NCBI GenBank assembly: GCA_963790045.1
Contig: CAWBMS010000008.1
Coordinates: forward strand, 496,001-560,000
Source: DATKMP01 sp963790045
Lineage (GTDB): Bacteria; Bacteroidota; Ignavibacteria; UBA10030
Reading direction: 5' to 3'
Length of the DNA stretch: 64,000 nt
In this document: positions 36,783 through 47,292 of the stretch, piece after piece
Layout: the number at the start of each line of letters is the position of its first letter
How positions within the stretch are numbered: position 1 is the first letter of the stretch
Program-made: the position numbers and the translations under genes
Notes under the pieces: generated by a model
Told to the model about the DNA's origin: nothing
What the model saw: only the letters and a program-made list of their open reading frames with translations
Databases searched by the model: none

Positions 36783-37412
36783 CTAATTCTTCAATGAATC
36801 TTGCAATACATTCACAGCGCTCTTTTGAATCAGCAGCACTTGATTGTTCAAGATTTCGAATGTCGATGCCTTGTCGGCTTCTCGAATTTGTAATTTTGGA
36901 ATGTTGCGTCCGGACTTCACGATTTTTTGATCGGTCGCTCTCGTCAACAGCAACGTTTTCTTTTTATCAATTTCCAATGCCTTCAACACTGAAGCCATTT
37001 GTTTTGTTTTCACAACATCGAACGAAAAATCTTCCACCACACGGATGGCGCTTTCCGTTGCTTTGTAGCTGAGCGCAGATTTCCGCGCGAGCTTGCGAAC
37101 TTTTGTCGGGAGTTTCACTACATAATCATGCGGCTTCGGTCCAAAAATTGAACCGCCGCCAACCCATATCGGCGAGCGTGTGGAACCTGCGCGTGCACGT
37201 CCGGTTTTCTTTTGCTTAAATGGTTTGGCTCCGCCGCCGCTTACTTCCGAGCGGGTTTTTACTTTGTGCGTACCCTGGCGTTTGTTTGCCTGAATGCTGC
37301 GCACGGCCATATAGATAGCATGATCATTTGGCTCGATTCCAAAAATTTTCGGATCGAGTTCCACTTTCTCGCCTGTCTGCGTACCATCTATTTTATAAAC
37401 ATCAACCTGCAT
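36783..37412 (-). CDS. rplD: 50S ribosomal protein L4
   Basis: This 209-residue protein has the tunnel loop (RQGTHKVKTRSEVSGGGAKPFKQKKTGRARAGSTRSPIWVGGG, seen as consecutive motifs) and the globular fold with KVRKLARKSALSYKA. It often autoregulates the S10 operon in gammaproteobacteria; no such leader is recognisable here. Confidence 0.97.
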   Translation of the reverse strand: MQVDVYKIDGTQTGEKVELDPKIFGIEPNDHAIYMAVRSIQANKRQGTHKVKTRSEVSGGGAKPFKQKKTGRARAGSTRSPIWVGGGSIFGPKPHDYVVKLPTKVRKLARKSALSYKATESAIRVVEDFSFDVVKTKQMASVLKALEIDKKKTLLLTRATDQKIVKSGRNIPKLQIREADKASTFEILNNQVLLIQKSAVNVLQDSLKN

Positions 37413-37437
37413 TGTTTTATTTCCTTACGAGCATTCG

Positions 37438-38064
37438 TTAGTTGTGCTTTTCAATTTCTAAATACCCGTTGATTGCACCGGGCACCGAACCACGCACAAT
37501 AAGAATGTTGGATTCGGGAATCACTTTTACGACTTTTAAATTCTTTACCGTCACACGTTCAAAGCCCATGCGTCCGCCCATCAACATACCTTTAAAGACA
37601 CGCGATGGATAGGAACTACCGCCGATGGATCCGGGAGCACGAACACGATCCGATGCACCGTGCGTGGTCATACCGACACCACCGAAGTGATGGCGTTTCA
37701 CGACACCTTGAAAACCGCGGCCTTTCGATTTTCCACTCACATCAACAACATCGCCGGCTGCAAAAATATCGACCTTCACTTCATCACCGGGTTTGAAAGA
37801 TGCCTCGTTGAAACTCTGGAACTCACGCAACAATCGCAACGCTTTGACGGCGGCTTTCGCGAAGTGCCCTTTCAACGGTTTATTGACAAGACGATCTCTC
37901 TTTTCATCAAAACCAAGCTGCACGGCATTGTAACCATCTTTATCCTTGGTTCTGACTTGCGTGACGAAGCACGGACCCGCTTCGATGACGGTGCATGGAA
38001 CTGATTCACCGCTCTCGTCGAAGAGACTTGTCATGCCAATCTTTTTTCCTAATATACCACTCAC
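37438..38064 (-). CDS. rplC: 50S ribosomal protein L3
   Basis: This 208-residue protein has ILGKKIGMTSLFDESGESVP, the signature with GKSKGRGFQGVVKRHHFGG, and the HGASDRVRAPGSIGGSSYPSRV loop reaching the peptidyl-transferase centre. The start is GTG at 38064. Confidence 0.97.
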   Translation of the reverse strand: MSGILGKKIGMTSLFDESGESVPCTVIEAGPCFVTQVRTKDKDGYNAVQLGFDEKRDRLVNKPLKGHFAKAAVKALRLLREFQSFNEASFKPGDEVKVDIFAAGDVVDVSGKSKGRGFQGVVKRHHFGGVGMTTHGASDRVRAPGSIGGSSYPSRVFKGMLMGGRMGFERVTVKNLKVVKVIPESNILIVRGSVPGAINGYLEIEKHN

Positions 38065-38157
38065 TGTTATAGCTCCTTAATATTCCAAAGCGAAACCAGC
38101 ATCGGAGTTGCTGCCAACTTCACTCACACTCAGTTCATTCAATCAATTAGTTCAGCG

Positions 38158-38466
38158 TTAGACTTTGATTTCAACGTCAACGCCAGCCGGAAGTTCCAGC
38201 TTCATCAACGAATCAACCGTACGACCTGTCGCATTGAGAATATCAATCAATCGTTTATGCGACCGCGTTTCAAACTGCTCTCGAGACTTTTTATCGACAT
38301 GCGGCGATCGATTGACCGTGTACACACTGCGCTGTGTTGGCAATGGTATTGGACCCGACACAACTGCTCCAGTCGATTTTACCGTCTTGATAATCTTCTC
38401 GGTCGATTTATCGATCAGATTATGATCAAATGATTTTAATTTTATTCTAATTTTTTGTCCAGCCAA
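38158..38466 (-). CDS. rpsJ: 30S ribosomal protein S10
   Basis: This 102-residue protein, also a partner of NusB/NusG, has QKIRIKLKSFDHNLIDKST, the signature SGPIPLPTQRSVYTVNRSPHVDKKSREQFE (as separate motifs) and PAGVDVEIKV. The start is TTG at 38466. It follows tuf after a hairpin at 38491-38519. Confidence 0.96.
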   Translation of the reverse strand: MAGQKIRIKLKSFDHNLIDKSTEKIIKTVKSTGAVVSGPIPLPTQRSVYTVNRSPHVDKKSREQFETRSHKRLIDILNATGRTVDSLMKLELPAGVDVEIKV

Positions 38467-38490
38467 GGAAATTTCTCCTTAGACAACCAC

Positions 38491-38519
38491 CCCGCTCTCA
38501 AGTATTTCTTGAGAGCGGG
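38491..38519 (-). other. Stable hairpin between tuf and rpsJ
   Basis: CCCGCTCTCAAG and CTTGAGAGCGGG form a perfect 12-bp stem with a 5-base loop in the 65-base gap between tuf and rpsJ. No U-run follows on the minus strand, so it is more likely an mRNA processing or stabilising element than a full terminator. Confidence 0.75.
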
Positions 38520-38531
38520 ACAGATGATAAC

Positions 38532-39743
38532 TTACTGAATGATCTTTGTAATAACACCGGCACCTACCGTATGTCCACCTTCGCGGACGGCAAAGCGCTG
38601 GCCTTCTTCCATAGCAATCGGTGAAATCAATTCAATATTGATTGCATCGAGGTTATCGCCTGGCATAACCATTTCAACACCGGCAGGTAACGTGGCAACA
38701 CCCGTCACATCTGTTGTGCGGAAATAGAATTGAGGACGATATCCGGTTAAGAATGGCGTATGACGGCCGCCTTCTTCTTTCTTCAACACATAAATTTGTG
38801 CGACAAATTTTGTGTGCGGGGTGATGGTTCCCGGTTTAGCAACAACCATACCGCGTTCCAGTTCCGTCTTTTCAATGCCACGCAACAACAAGCCAGCATT
38901 ATCACCGGCAACAACTTCATCAAGTTCCTTACGGAACATTTCTGCGCCCGTGATAACAGTTTTCTTGTGTGCGCCAAGGCCGATGACTTCAACTTCATCG
39001 CCAACCTTTGCCTTACCGCGCTCGACACGACCGGTTCCGACTGTTCCGCGACCGGTAATCGAAAACACATCTTCAACCGGCATCAAGAACGGACGATCTG
39101 CATCACGTTTGGGAAGCGTGATATAATTATCAACAGCATCCATCAAATCCATGATACACTTGAATGCCGGATCATCCGCTTTTGAATCTGGACGTAACGC
39201 AGCTTCCATCGCCTTCAATGCCGAACCGCGGATAATAGGAATTTCATCGCCCGGGAAATCGTTTTTCTTCAGCAGATCACGCACTTCCAACTCAACAAGG
39301 TCAAGCAACTCCGGATCATCGACCGCATCGCATTTATTCATGAACACAACGATCTTCGGCACATTCACCTGGTGAGCGAGAAGAATGTGTTCGCGTGTTT
39401 GCGGCATAGGACCATCCGTCGCGGCAACCACGAGGATAGCGCCGTCCATTTGAGCGGCACCCGTGATCATATTTTTGATATAATCGGCGTGACCCGGGCA
39501 ATCAACGTGCGCATAGTGACGCTTCGCCGTTGAATATTCCACGTGTGCAGTATTAATCGTTATACCACGCGCTTTTTCTTCAGGTGCGTTGTCGATAGAA
39601 TCGAACGTTCGCACTTGCGAAAGGCCTTTTTTTGCAAGCACCATTGTGATGGCTGCGGTTAACGTTGTTTTACCGTGGTCAACGTGGCCAATTGTGCCGA
39701 CGTTTACATGCGGCTTCGTACGATCAAATTTTTCTTTTGCCAT
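38532..39743 (-). CDS. tuf: Elongation factor Tu
   Basis: This intact 403-residue GTPase delivers aminoacyl-tRNA to the ribosome. Motifs are G1 GHVDHGKTT, switch II DCPGHADYIKNMI, G4 NKCD and the domain 2/3 sequences TGRGTVGTGRVERG and FRTTDVTG. The position after fusA is standard for the str operon. Only one copy is present in the window. Confidence 0.98.
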   Translation of the reverse strand: MAKEKFDRTKPHVNVGTIGHVDHGKTTLTAAITMVLAKKGLSQVRTFDSIDNAPEEKARGITINTAHVEYSTAKRHYAHVDCPGHADYIKNMITGAAQMDGAILVVAATDGPMPQTREHILLAHQVNVPKIVVFMNKCDAVDDPELLDLVELEVRDLLKKNDFPGDEIPIIRGSALKAMEAALRPDSKADDPAFKCIMDLMDAVDNYITLPKRDADRPFLMPVEDVFSITGRGTVGTGRVERGKAKVGDEVEVIGLGAHKKTVITGAEMFRKELDEVVAGDNAGLLLRGIEKTELERGMVVAKPGTITPHTKFVAQIYVLKKEEGGRHTPFLTGYRPQFYFRTTDVTGVATLPAGVEMVMPGDNLDAINIELISPIAMEEGQRFAVREGGHTVGAGVITKIIQ

Positions 39744-39791
39744 ATTGTTGATCTCCTATGAGTTAGATAGAGTCCCGATTACTTAGATTCC

Positions 39792-41903
39792 TTAAGCTAC
39801 TTTCGCGGTATCTTTTCCGCGAACCTTTTCAATAATTTCTTCTGCAACGCTCTTCGGCACCTGGTCATAGTGTGAAAATTGCATGGTATATAATGCACGC
39901 CCTTGCGTCATCGAACGCAATTGCGTCGCATAACCAAACATCGTTGAAAGCGGTACAAACGATTTTACCACTTGCGCATCTTTGCGTGAAGTCATACCTT
40001 CGATTTTGCCGCGTCGCGAATTCAAATCGCCCATCACATCGCCCAAATATTCTTCCGGCGTCACAACTTCAACAGCCATGATCGGTTCAAGCAATACGGG
40101 ATGTGCTTTACGCGCACCTTCTTGAAATGCCATCGAACCGGCAATCTTAAATGCCATTTCTGATGAATCAACAGCATGGAAGGAACCATCAAACAAACGC
40201 ACTTTAATATCTTCGACAGGAAACCCCGCAAGGATACCGTTACGCATGGCTTCAACAATTCCCTGTTCTGTCGGTTTGATATATTCTTTTGGGACAACAC
40301 CGCCGACAATCGCATTTTCAAATTCAAAGCCCTTGCCTTTTTCGTTCGGCTCAACATCGATCCACACATGACCGAATTGACCGCGACCACCAGATTGACG
40401 AACAAACTTTCCTTCCGCAGTCACCTTTTTGGTGATCGTTTCTTTGTAAGCAACCTGCGGTTTACCAACATTTGCTTCGACTTTAAACTCACGCTTCATT
40501 CGGTCAATAATAATTTCCAAGTGAAGTTCGCCCATTCCGCTAACAATGGTTTGTCCAGTTTCTTCATTTGTTGAAACGCGAAACGTCGGGTCTTCTTCGG
40601 CAAGGCGCGAAAGCGCTTCGCCCATTTTTTCCTGATCTTCTTTTGTCTTCGGCTCGATAGCAACATCAATAACGGGATCAGGAAACTCCATGCGCTCAAG
40701 CACAATCGGATCATTCTTCCGTTGTCAAAGCGTATCGCCTGTGCGTGTATTTTTCAAACCGATAGCAGCGACAATATCGCCTGCAATACGTTTCTTCCAC
40801 TTCCTCACGATGATTTGCATGCATACGTAAAATACGTGCATATTCGTTCTTTACGATCAGAAATATATTGTAGACATACGAGCCAGCAGTCAATGTACCC
40901 GCATAGACGCGGAAGTACGTCAACCGACCAACAAACGGATCGCTCATAATCTTAAATGCAAGCGCGTGAATTTTTCGCTATCACTAAATTTGCGAGTCAC
41001 ATGGTCATGCTTATGAGGATGATGACCATGGATTACACCAGTATTAATATCAAATGGAGATGGGAGGAACTCAACAACCGCGTCCAATCAATTGTTGAAC
41101 ACCTTTATTTTTAAACGAAGAACCACATAGACACAGGAACAATGTTAACCTTTAAGGTTGCGCTGTCGTAAGACGATACGAATTTCATCAGGAGAAATTT
41201 CTTTCCCTTCAAGATATTTTTCAAGCAGCTTATCGTCTTCATCTGCGACCGCTTCCAACATCTTAACGCGATACTCATTTGCCTTCGCACGAAGTTTTTC
41301 AGGAATCTCAATTTCGTCCCATGTAGCACCCTGATTATCTTCGTTATACATTCTTGCCTTCATCGTAATTAAATCGATGACACCAGCAAACATATCGCCT
41401 TCACCAACCGGCAACTGAATAGGAACAGCATTCGCGCTCAAGCGTGTCTTCATCATATCGACAACTGCCAAGAAATCTGCCCCAGCGCGATCCATTTTAT
41501 TCACAAACGCAATACGTGGAACACCGTATTTATCGGCTTGACGCCAAACAGTTTCCGACTGCGGCTCGACGCCACCAACAGAACAGAACAATGCGACTGC
41601 GCCATCAAGTACGCGAAGAGAACGCTCTACTTCAATAGTAAAATCAACATGACCCGGAGTATCAATAATATTGATCCGATGTTGACGCCAAAAACATGTC
41701 GTTGCAGCGCTGGTAATCGTAATACCTCGTTCCTTCTCCTGCTCCATCCAATCCATTGTTGCAGCGCCATCATGAACTTCGCCAATGCGATGCAGCTTAC
41801 CGGTATAGAACAGAATTCGCTCCGTCGTCGTTGTCTTACCGGCATCAATATGCGCCATGATACCAATATTTCTTGTTTTTTCTAAAGAGTATTCTCTTGA
41901 CAT
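39792..41903 (-). CDS. fusA: Elongation factor G (about nine frame breaks)
   Basis: After bridging the breaks this is an EF-G of about 700 residues, the usual length. The clean N-terminal part (41145-41903) has G1 AHIDAGKTTTTE, switch II DTPGHVDFTIEVERS and G4 NKMDRAGADF. The clean C-terminal part (39792-40703) has domain IV RGQFGHVWIDVEP and domain V EYLGDVMGDLNSRRGKIEGM. Between 40690 and 41160 the expected EF-G sequence (CGSSFKNKGVQQL, AVVEFLPSP, FVGRLTYFRVYAGTL, RILRMHANHREEVEE) is all present but spread over three frames by about nine single-base indels. This is a patch of bad sequence rather than gene decay. EF-G drives translocation and ribosome recycling. Confidence 0.93.
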
Positions 41904-41983
41904 AAATCAAAATCCAACACTGCCTCATCTTCAAAATAGGAGACAGAGATACATCTAATTTCTATATTTATACTAAACTTCTA

Positions 41984-42451
41984 TTACCACCTGAAATGTG
42001 CAAAGGCCTTGTTGGCTTCCGCCATACGGTGAACATCATCTCGTTTTTTCACCGCTCCGCCTTCGCCCACAGATGCAGCCATCAACTCTGCTGCGAGTTT
42101 CTGTGCCATAGATTTATCCGAGCGTTCTTTGGCATGCAAAATTAGCCAACGGATTGCTAGAGCGGTTCGCCACTCGGGACGAACTTCTGTAGGAACCTGA
42201 TAGGTTGCTCCACCAACTCTTCTTGCGCGCACCTCAATGAGAGGCGAGGCATTTTCAACCGCCTTCTTAAACACATCCAGCGGCAACTTTTCTGTCTTTT
42301 TACCTACCTCATCAAGAGCGGTATAGACAATGGCTTGTGCGCGATTCTTTTTCCCTTGTGTTAAAACACTATTGACAAAGCGTGCAACTAATACATCGTT
42401 AAACTTTGGATCTGGAGTAATTCTCCGCCGTGTTGAACTCTTTTTTCTCAT
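41984..42451 (-). CDS. rpsG: 30S ribosomal protein S7
   Basis: This 155-residue primary assembly protein of the head has MRKKSSTRRRITPDPKFNDV, KKNRAQAIVYTALDEV and RRVGGATYQVPTEVRPEWRTALAIRWL. It ends AEANKAFAHFRW. It lies 5 bases after rpsL. Confidence 0.97.
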   Translation of the reverse strand: MRKKSSTRRRITPDPKFNDVLVARFVNSVLTQGKKNRAQAIVYTALDEVGKKTEKLPLDVFKKAVENASPLIEVRARRVGGATYQVPTEVRPEWRTALAIRWLILHAKERSDKSMAQKLAAELMAASVGEGGAVKKRDDVHRMAEANKAFAHFRW

Positions 42452-42456
42452 AGCTT

Positions 42457-42834
42457 TTATGCTTGTTTAGGTTTCTTTGCCCCGTATTTGGAACGCGCCT
42501 GCTTGCGATCTTGCACGCCTTGCGTATCCAATGTACCGCGAACAATATGATACCGAACGCCTGGAAGATCTTTCACTCTTCCACCGCGAATAAGAACAAT
42601 CGAATGTTCTTGAAGATTGTGCCCTTCACCGGGAATGTACACCGTTACTTCAATTCCATGCGTCAAGCGCACACGTGCCACTTTTCGCAATGCTGAATTC
42701 GGCTTTTTCGGCGTCGTCGTATAAACACGCGTACAGACACCCCGCTTTTGAGGATTACTGCTCAATGCGGGCGACTTGCTCTTCCAAGAAACTTGTTCTC
42801 GACTTTTTCTTACAAGCTGATTTATCGTCGGCAA
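42457..42834 (-). CDS. rpsL: 30S ribosomal protein S12
   Basis: This 125-residue decoding-centre protein has PTINQLVRKSREQ, the VYTTTPKKPNSALRKVARV loop with the wild-type Lys at the streptomycin site, and the LIRGGRVKDLPGVRYHIVRG loop with an intact Asp (methylthiolation site). The start is TTG at 42834, with GGAG 7 bases upstream. The sequence predicts streptomycin sensitivity at the ribosome. Confidence 0.97.
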   Translation of the reverse strand: MPTINQLVRKSREQVSWKSKSPALSSNPQKRGVCTRVYTTTPKKPNSALRKVARVRLTHGIEVTVYIPGEGHNLQEHSIVLIRGGRVKDLPGVRYHIVRGTLDTQGVQDRKQARSKYGAKKPKQA

Positions 42835-42929
42835 AATTTTACTCCACTACCTATTTTTAATAGAACGAAAGTTTTACAATATAACGACTTTTCTTTTTTA
42901 AGTCAATGCTTCTGTTGCATTTATTTTAC

Positions 42930-45900
42930 TTATTCTTGAACTCGAACTTTCTTTTTCACTTTTTTCGGTTCATCAATCACGATCTGTTCTTCTACGTCAC
43001 TTCCTTTTGTTTCAAGAACTGACATCGGTTCTTCGCTCGTATTGACAACAACCAAATCCTTTAATCGTTTTTGTCCTGTTCCAGACGGAATCAGGTGTCC
43101 CATCGTTACATTTTCTTTCAAACCAAGCAAGTGATCCACTTTTCCTTCGATGGCTGCATCCGTCAACACCTTAGTCGTCTCTTGGAACGATGCAGCAGAA
43201 ATCCAGCTTTCTGTTGTAAGCGATGCTTGAGTGATTCCAAGCAAGATCGGCTCAGACGTTGCCGGAAGTGCATCACGATATTCGATAACTTTTTTGTTCT
43301 TCTTTTTCAGGTCAATATTAATTTCGCGCACTTGTTTCTTGGAAATTGTCTGACCGTTTCTAAACTTCGAATCACCCTTACTCACGACAAGGACTTTATC
43401 GGAAAGTCCGATATTTTCATCTTGAAGCTGATTTTTATCTACATGATCGCCTTCAAGAAAACGCGTATCACCTTGATCGACAATACGCACCTTCTGCATC
43501 ATTTGTCGCACGATGACTTCGATGTGTTTGTCATTGATTTTTACACCTTGCATACGATACACTTCTTGAATTTCATTCGTAAGATATTCTTGCACCGCCG
43601 TCGTACCTTTGATGCGCAAAATATCATGTGGATCAATCGAGCCGGCAGATAATCGCTCGCCCGAACGAATAATATCGCCTTCCTGCGTCAGCAAATGTCT
43701 TCCAAGCGGAATCAAATATGTGCGTTTGTCTTTGCCATCGTGACTCGTCACAAATAATTCACGAGAGCCGCGTTTCGTTTGGCCGATAGACACTAATCCG
43801 TCAATCTCACCCACCATCGCCGGCTCACTTGGATGACGAGCTTCGAATAATTCCGTCACCCGCGGCAGACCGCCGGTGATATCGCGCGTCTTTCCAATGT
43901 CACGCGGAATCTTTACAAGGATTGCACCTTGCTGAATTTCTTCGCCGTCATCAACACTTAAATGCGCGCGAGTTGGTACTGGATAGGTTGCAACTTTTTG
44001 ACCTTTTTTATTGATGATGGCAATACCCGGAACTAACGTTTTGTCGCGGCTATCGACAACCACTTTCTGAATGTGTCCCGTTTGTTCATCCGATTCTTCA
44101 CGGAACGTAACATTTTCTTTCATATCGACATACTGAACATTACCACCATGTTCGGAAACAATCACCGCGTTGTACGGATCCCACTCGTAAATTAACTCGC
44201 CGCGAGAAATCTTCGCGCCATTTTTTACCAACAACGATGCACCGTACGGAACATCATATTTCGTTAACACGCGATTGTCATCGTCAATTATATTGATGAC
44301 GCCGCTGCGGCCGGATACCATAAAGCGCGTCTCGCCTTCTTTATCGGAATCGATCGCCTTCACGCCGTCATACTTAATTTTACCGTCGAACTTCGAAATG
44401 ATTTGCGATTGCGCGGCAATCAAACTCGCCGTGCCACCTGTGTGGAATGTTCGCAGTGTCAGCTGCGTGCCAGGTTCGCCGATCGACTGTGCAGCAATAA
44501 CGCCGACTGTCGTACCCGGCTCAACCAGATTACCGGTCGTTAAATCCTGTCCATAACATTTTGCGCAAACTCCACGACGCGAGTCGCATGTAAGCACCGA
44601 ACGAATAACAACCGTCTCGATGGATGTTTCGGAAATTTGCTGCGCCTTGTCTTCATCAATCAAGTCGCCGGACTTCACAATCATTTCATTCGTCAACGGA
44701 TCAACAATATCGTACAACGAAACACGTCCGAGAATACGTTCGGACAACGGCTCTTTAATATCTTCTGCTTCTTTCAACGCCGTCGTCTTGACGCCTTGAA
44801 TTGTTCCGCAATCTTTTTCGGCAATAATCGCATCCTGCGCAACATCGATAAGACAACGCGTTAAGTATCCAGCGTCAGCCGTTTTCATAGCAGTATCGGC
44901 AAGACCTTTACGAGCGCCGTGTGTCGAAATAAAGTACTCAAGAATCGACAATCCTTCACGGAAATTTGCGATGATCGGGTTCTCAATCAATTCTCCCGTG
45001 GCACCGGACATGCTTTTTTGCGGTTTCGCCATCAATCCGCGCATACCGGCAAGCTGGCGAACTTGTTCTTTCGAACCACGTGCACCGGAATCGACCATCA
45101 TATAGAGCGAATTGAATCCATCACGATCTTTCTGTAATGCCTCGAACAAACGATCGGCAATACGGCTCGTGACCGGGTCCAGATATCGATCACTTTATTA
45201 TACCGTTCACCGTTCGTGATGAAACCGCGATAATATTGCGACTCGACATTTTCAACATTCTTTAGAGCTTTACCGATAAGCTCGTTCTTTTCTTTTGGAA
45301 TAACAACATCACCGACGGAAACCGAAAGTCCACCCTTTGTAGCGTATGTAAATCCGAGTGATTTCATTTTATCCAAAAATTCTGCCGTCACCAAATTTCC
45401 ACAACGACGGAACGTTGTCGCAATAATTTGCACCAATCGTTTTTTGTTCAGCAACTCGTTTACGTACGGAATATCCGGCGGTAAAATTTGATTGAAGATG
45501 ACACGGCCTGTTGTCGTCTCCATCATCGCACCATTGATGCGCACTTTGATTCTTGCATGAAGCCCGACCACATTTTGATCGTATGCAATGATCACTTCCT
45601 GCGGCGAACTAAACGATTTTCCATCGCCCAATTCACCGGAACGCGATTTAGTCAAATAGTAGCAGCCAAGCACTTGGTCTTGCGTCGGTGTAACGATTGG
45701 CGCACCGCTTGCTGGTGATAAAATATTATGACTTGACAACATTAACATGCGTGCTTCAAGCTGTGCTTCGTACGACAGCGGTACGTGCACCGCCATTTGG
45801 TCGCCGTCGAAGTCAGCGTTGAATGCTGTACATACCATCGGGTGAATTCGCAATGCTTTGCCTTCCACCAACACCGGTTGAAACGCTTGAATGCCGAGTC

Positions 45901-47227
45901 TATGCAGTGTCGGTGCGCGGTTCAACATCACCGGATGCCCATCGATAATATTTTCCAGAATATCCCAGACCTCGGGTCTTTTCTGTCCACCATTTTTTTG
46001 GCGCTCTTTACCGTTTTCACCAATCCACGTTCGATCAATTTACGGATAATAAGCGGCTTGAATAATTCCACCGCCATATCTTTTGGAAGCCCACATTGAT
46101 GCAATTGCAATTCTGGACCGACAACGATAACCGAACGACCGGAATAATCGACACGCTTGCCCAGCAAATTCTGACGGAACCGTCCTTGTTTGCCTTTCAA
46201 CATGTCGGATAGAGATTTCAACGCGCGATTGTTGTCGGAACGAACGGCGTTCAGCACGACGTGAATTATCGAACAAGGAATCAACCGATTCTTGAAGCAT
46301 GCTTTTTTCATTACGCAAGAATCACTTCCGGCGCTTTGATCTCAATCAACCGTTTTAAACGATTGTTGCGGATAATGACACGTCGATACAGATCATTCAA
46401 ATCAGATGTTGCAAAGCGGCCGCCTTCTAACGGAACAAGCGGACGAAGTTCAGGCGGAATCACCGGAATCACATCCATCACCATCCATTCAGGTTTATTT
46501 TGCATGCCTGCATCCGCCTGACGGAACGACTCAACCACACGTAATCGTTTCAATGCATCCTGTTTTTTCTGAACCGATGTTTCGATTGCCGCTTGCGAGC
46601 GAAGTTCGGTTGCCAAAGTATCATTCGACATCGACACGTTGGAGTAAATCTTTTATGGCATCGCCGCCCATTTTTGCAATAAACTTTTTCGGATCATCGT
46701 CGTCAAGGTTCTGATTGTCTTCAGGCAGCGATGTAAGAATTTCTAAATACTGATCTTCAGAAATCAAATCCATTCTCTGCAAACCGGTCGGTCCTGGGTT
46801 GACCACCACATACGATTCGTAGTAAATAATTTTTTCGAGTTCCTTGGAGCCGATGCCCAGAATTAGTCCGATCTTACTCGGTACAGAACGGAAAAACCAA
46901 ATATGGACGATGGAAACCGCCAGCGAAATATGTCCCATGACTTTCGCGGCGAACGCTCTTTTGCGTTACTTCAACACCGCAACGGTCGCAGGTAATTCCT
47001 TTATACCGGATGCGTTTGTATTTTCCGCAATGGCATTCCCAATCCCTCACCGGTCCAAAAATCTTCTCGCAAAATAATCCGTCTTTTTCCGGACTGGAAC
47101 GAGCGATAGTTGATTGTTTCCGGTTTCGTGACTTCGCCATGCGACCGGCTAAAATCATATCCGGCGATGCAAGTCTGATCGATATTTTTGAAAATGTTTT
47201 TCGTGTTGATGTTTCTGTAGCAGGCAT
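42930..47227 (-). CDS. rpoC: RNA polymerase beta-prime subunit (about eight frame breaks)
   Basis: The bridged product is about 1,430 residues. The ATG at 47227 follows GGAGG. The zinc ribbon CHCGKYKRIRYKGITCDRCG, the NADFDGDQMAVHVPLS catalytic loop with three Asp for magnesium (near 45800), and the bridge-helix/trigger-loop region PGTQLTLRTFHTGG are all present. Breaks occur near 47143, 47093, 46940, 46627, 46318, 46254, 45975 and 45174; the first two compensate each other. From 45149 down the frame is intact for 739 residues. Sequence on each side of every break continues the expected protein, so I read them as sequence errors. Confidence 0.94.
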
Positions 47228-47292
47228 ACCGCCTCCATTTATCAATTTAACGTTATAACTTTTGTGATTAGGAATAATGCAACTTCCTACCA

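Noticed and set aside
39792..40703. Second, truncated EF-G gene separate from 41145-41903
   Set aside because: The intervening bases encode the missing EF-G segments in shifting frames, so it is one damaged reading of a single gene.
46040..46318. Stand-alone small gene inside rpoC
   Set aside because: Its N-terminal residues are ordinary beta-prime sequence; after the indel near 46254 the real protein continues in another frame.
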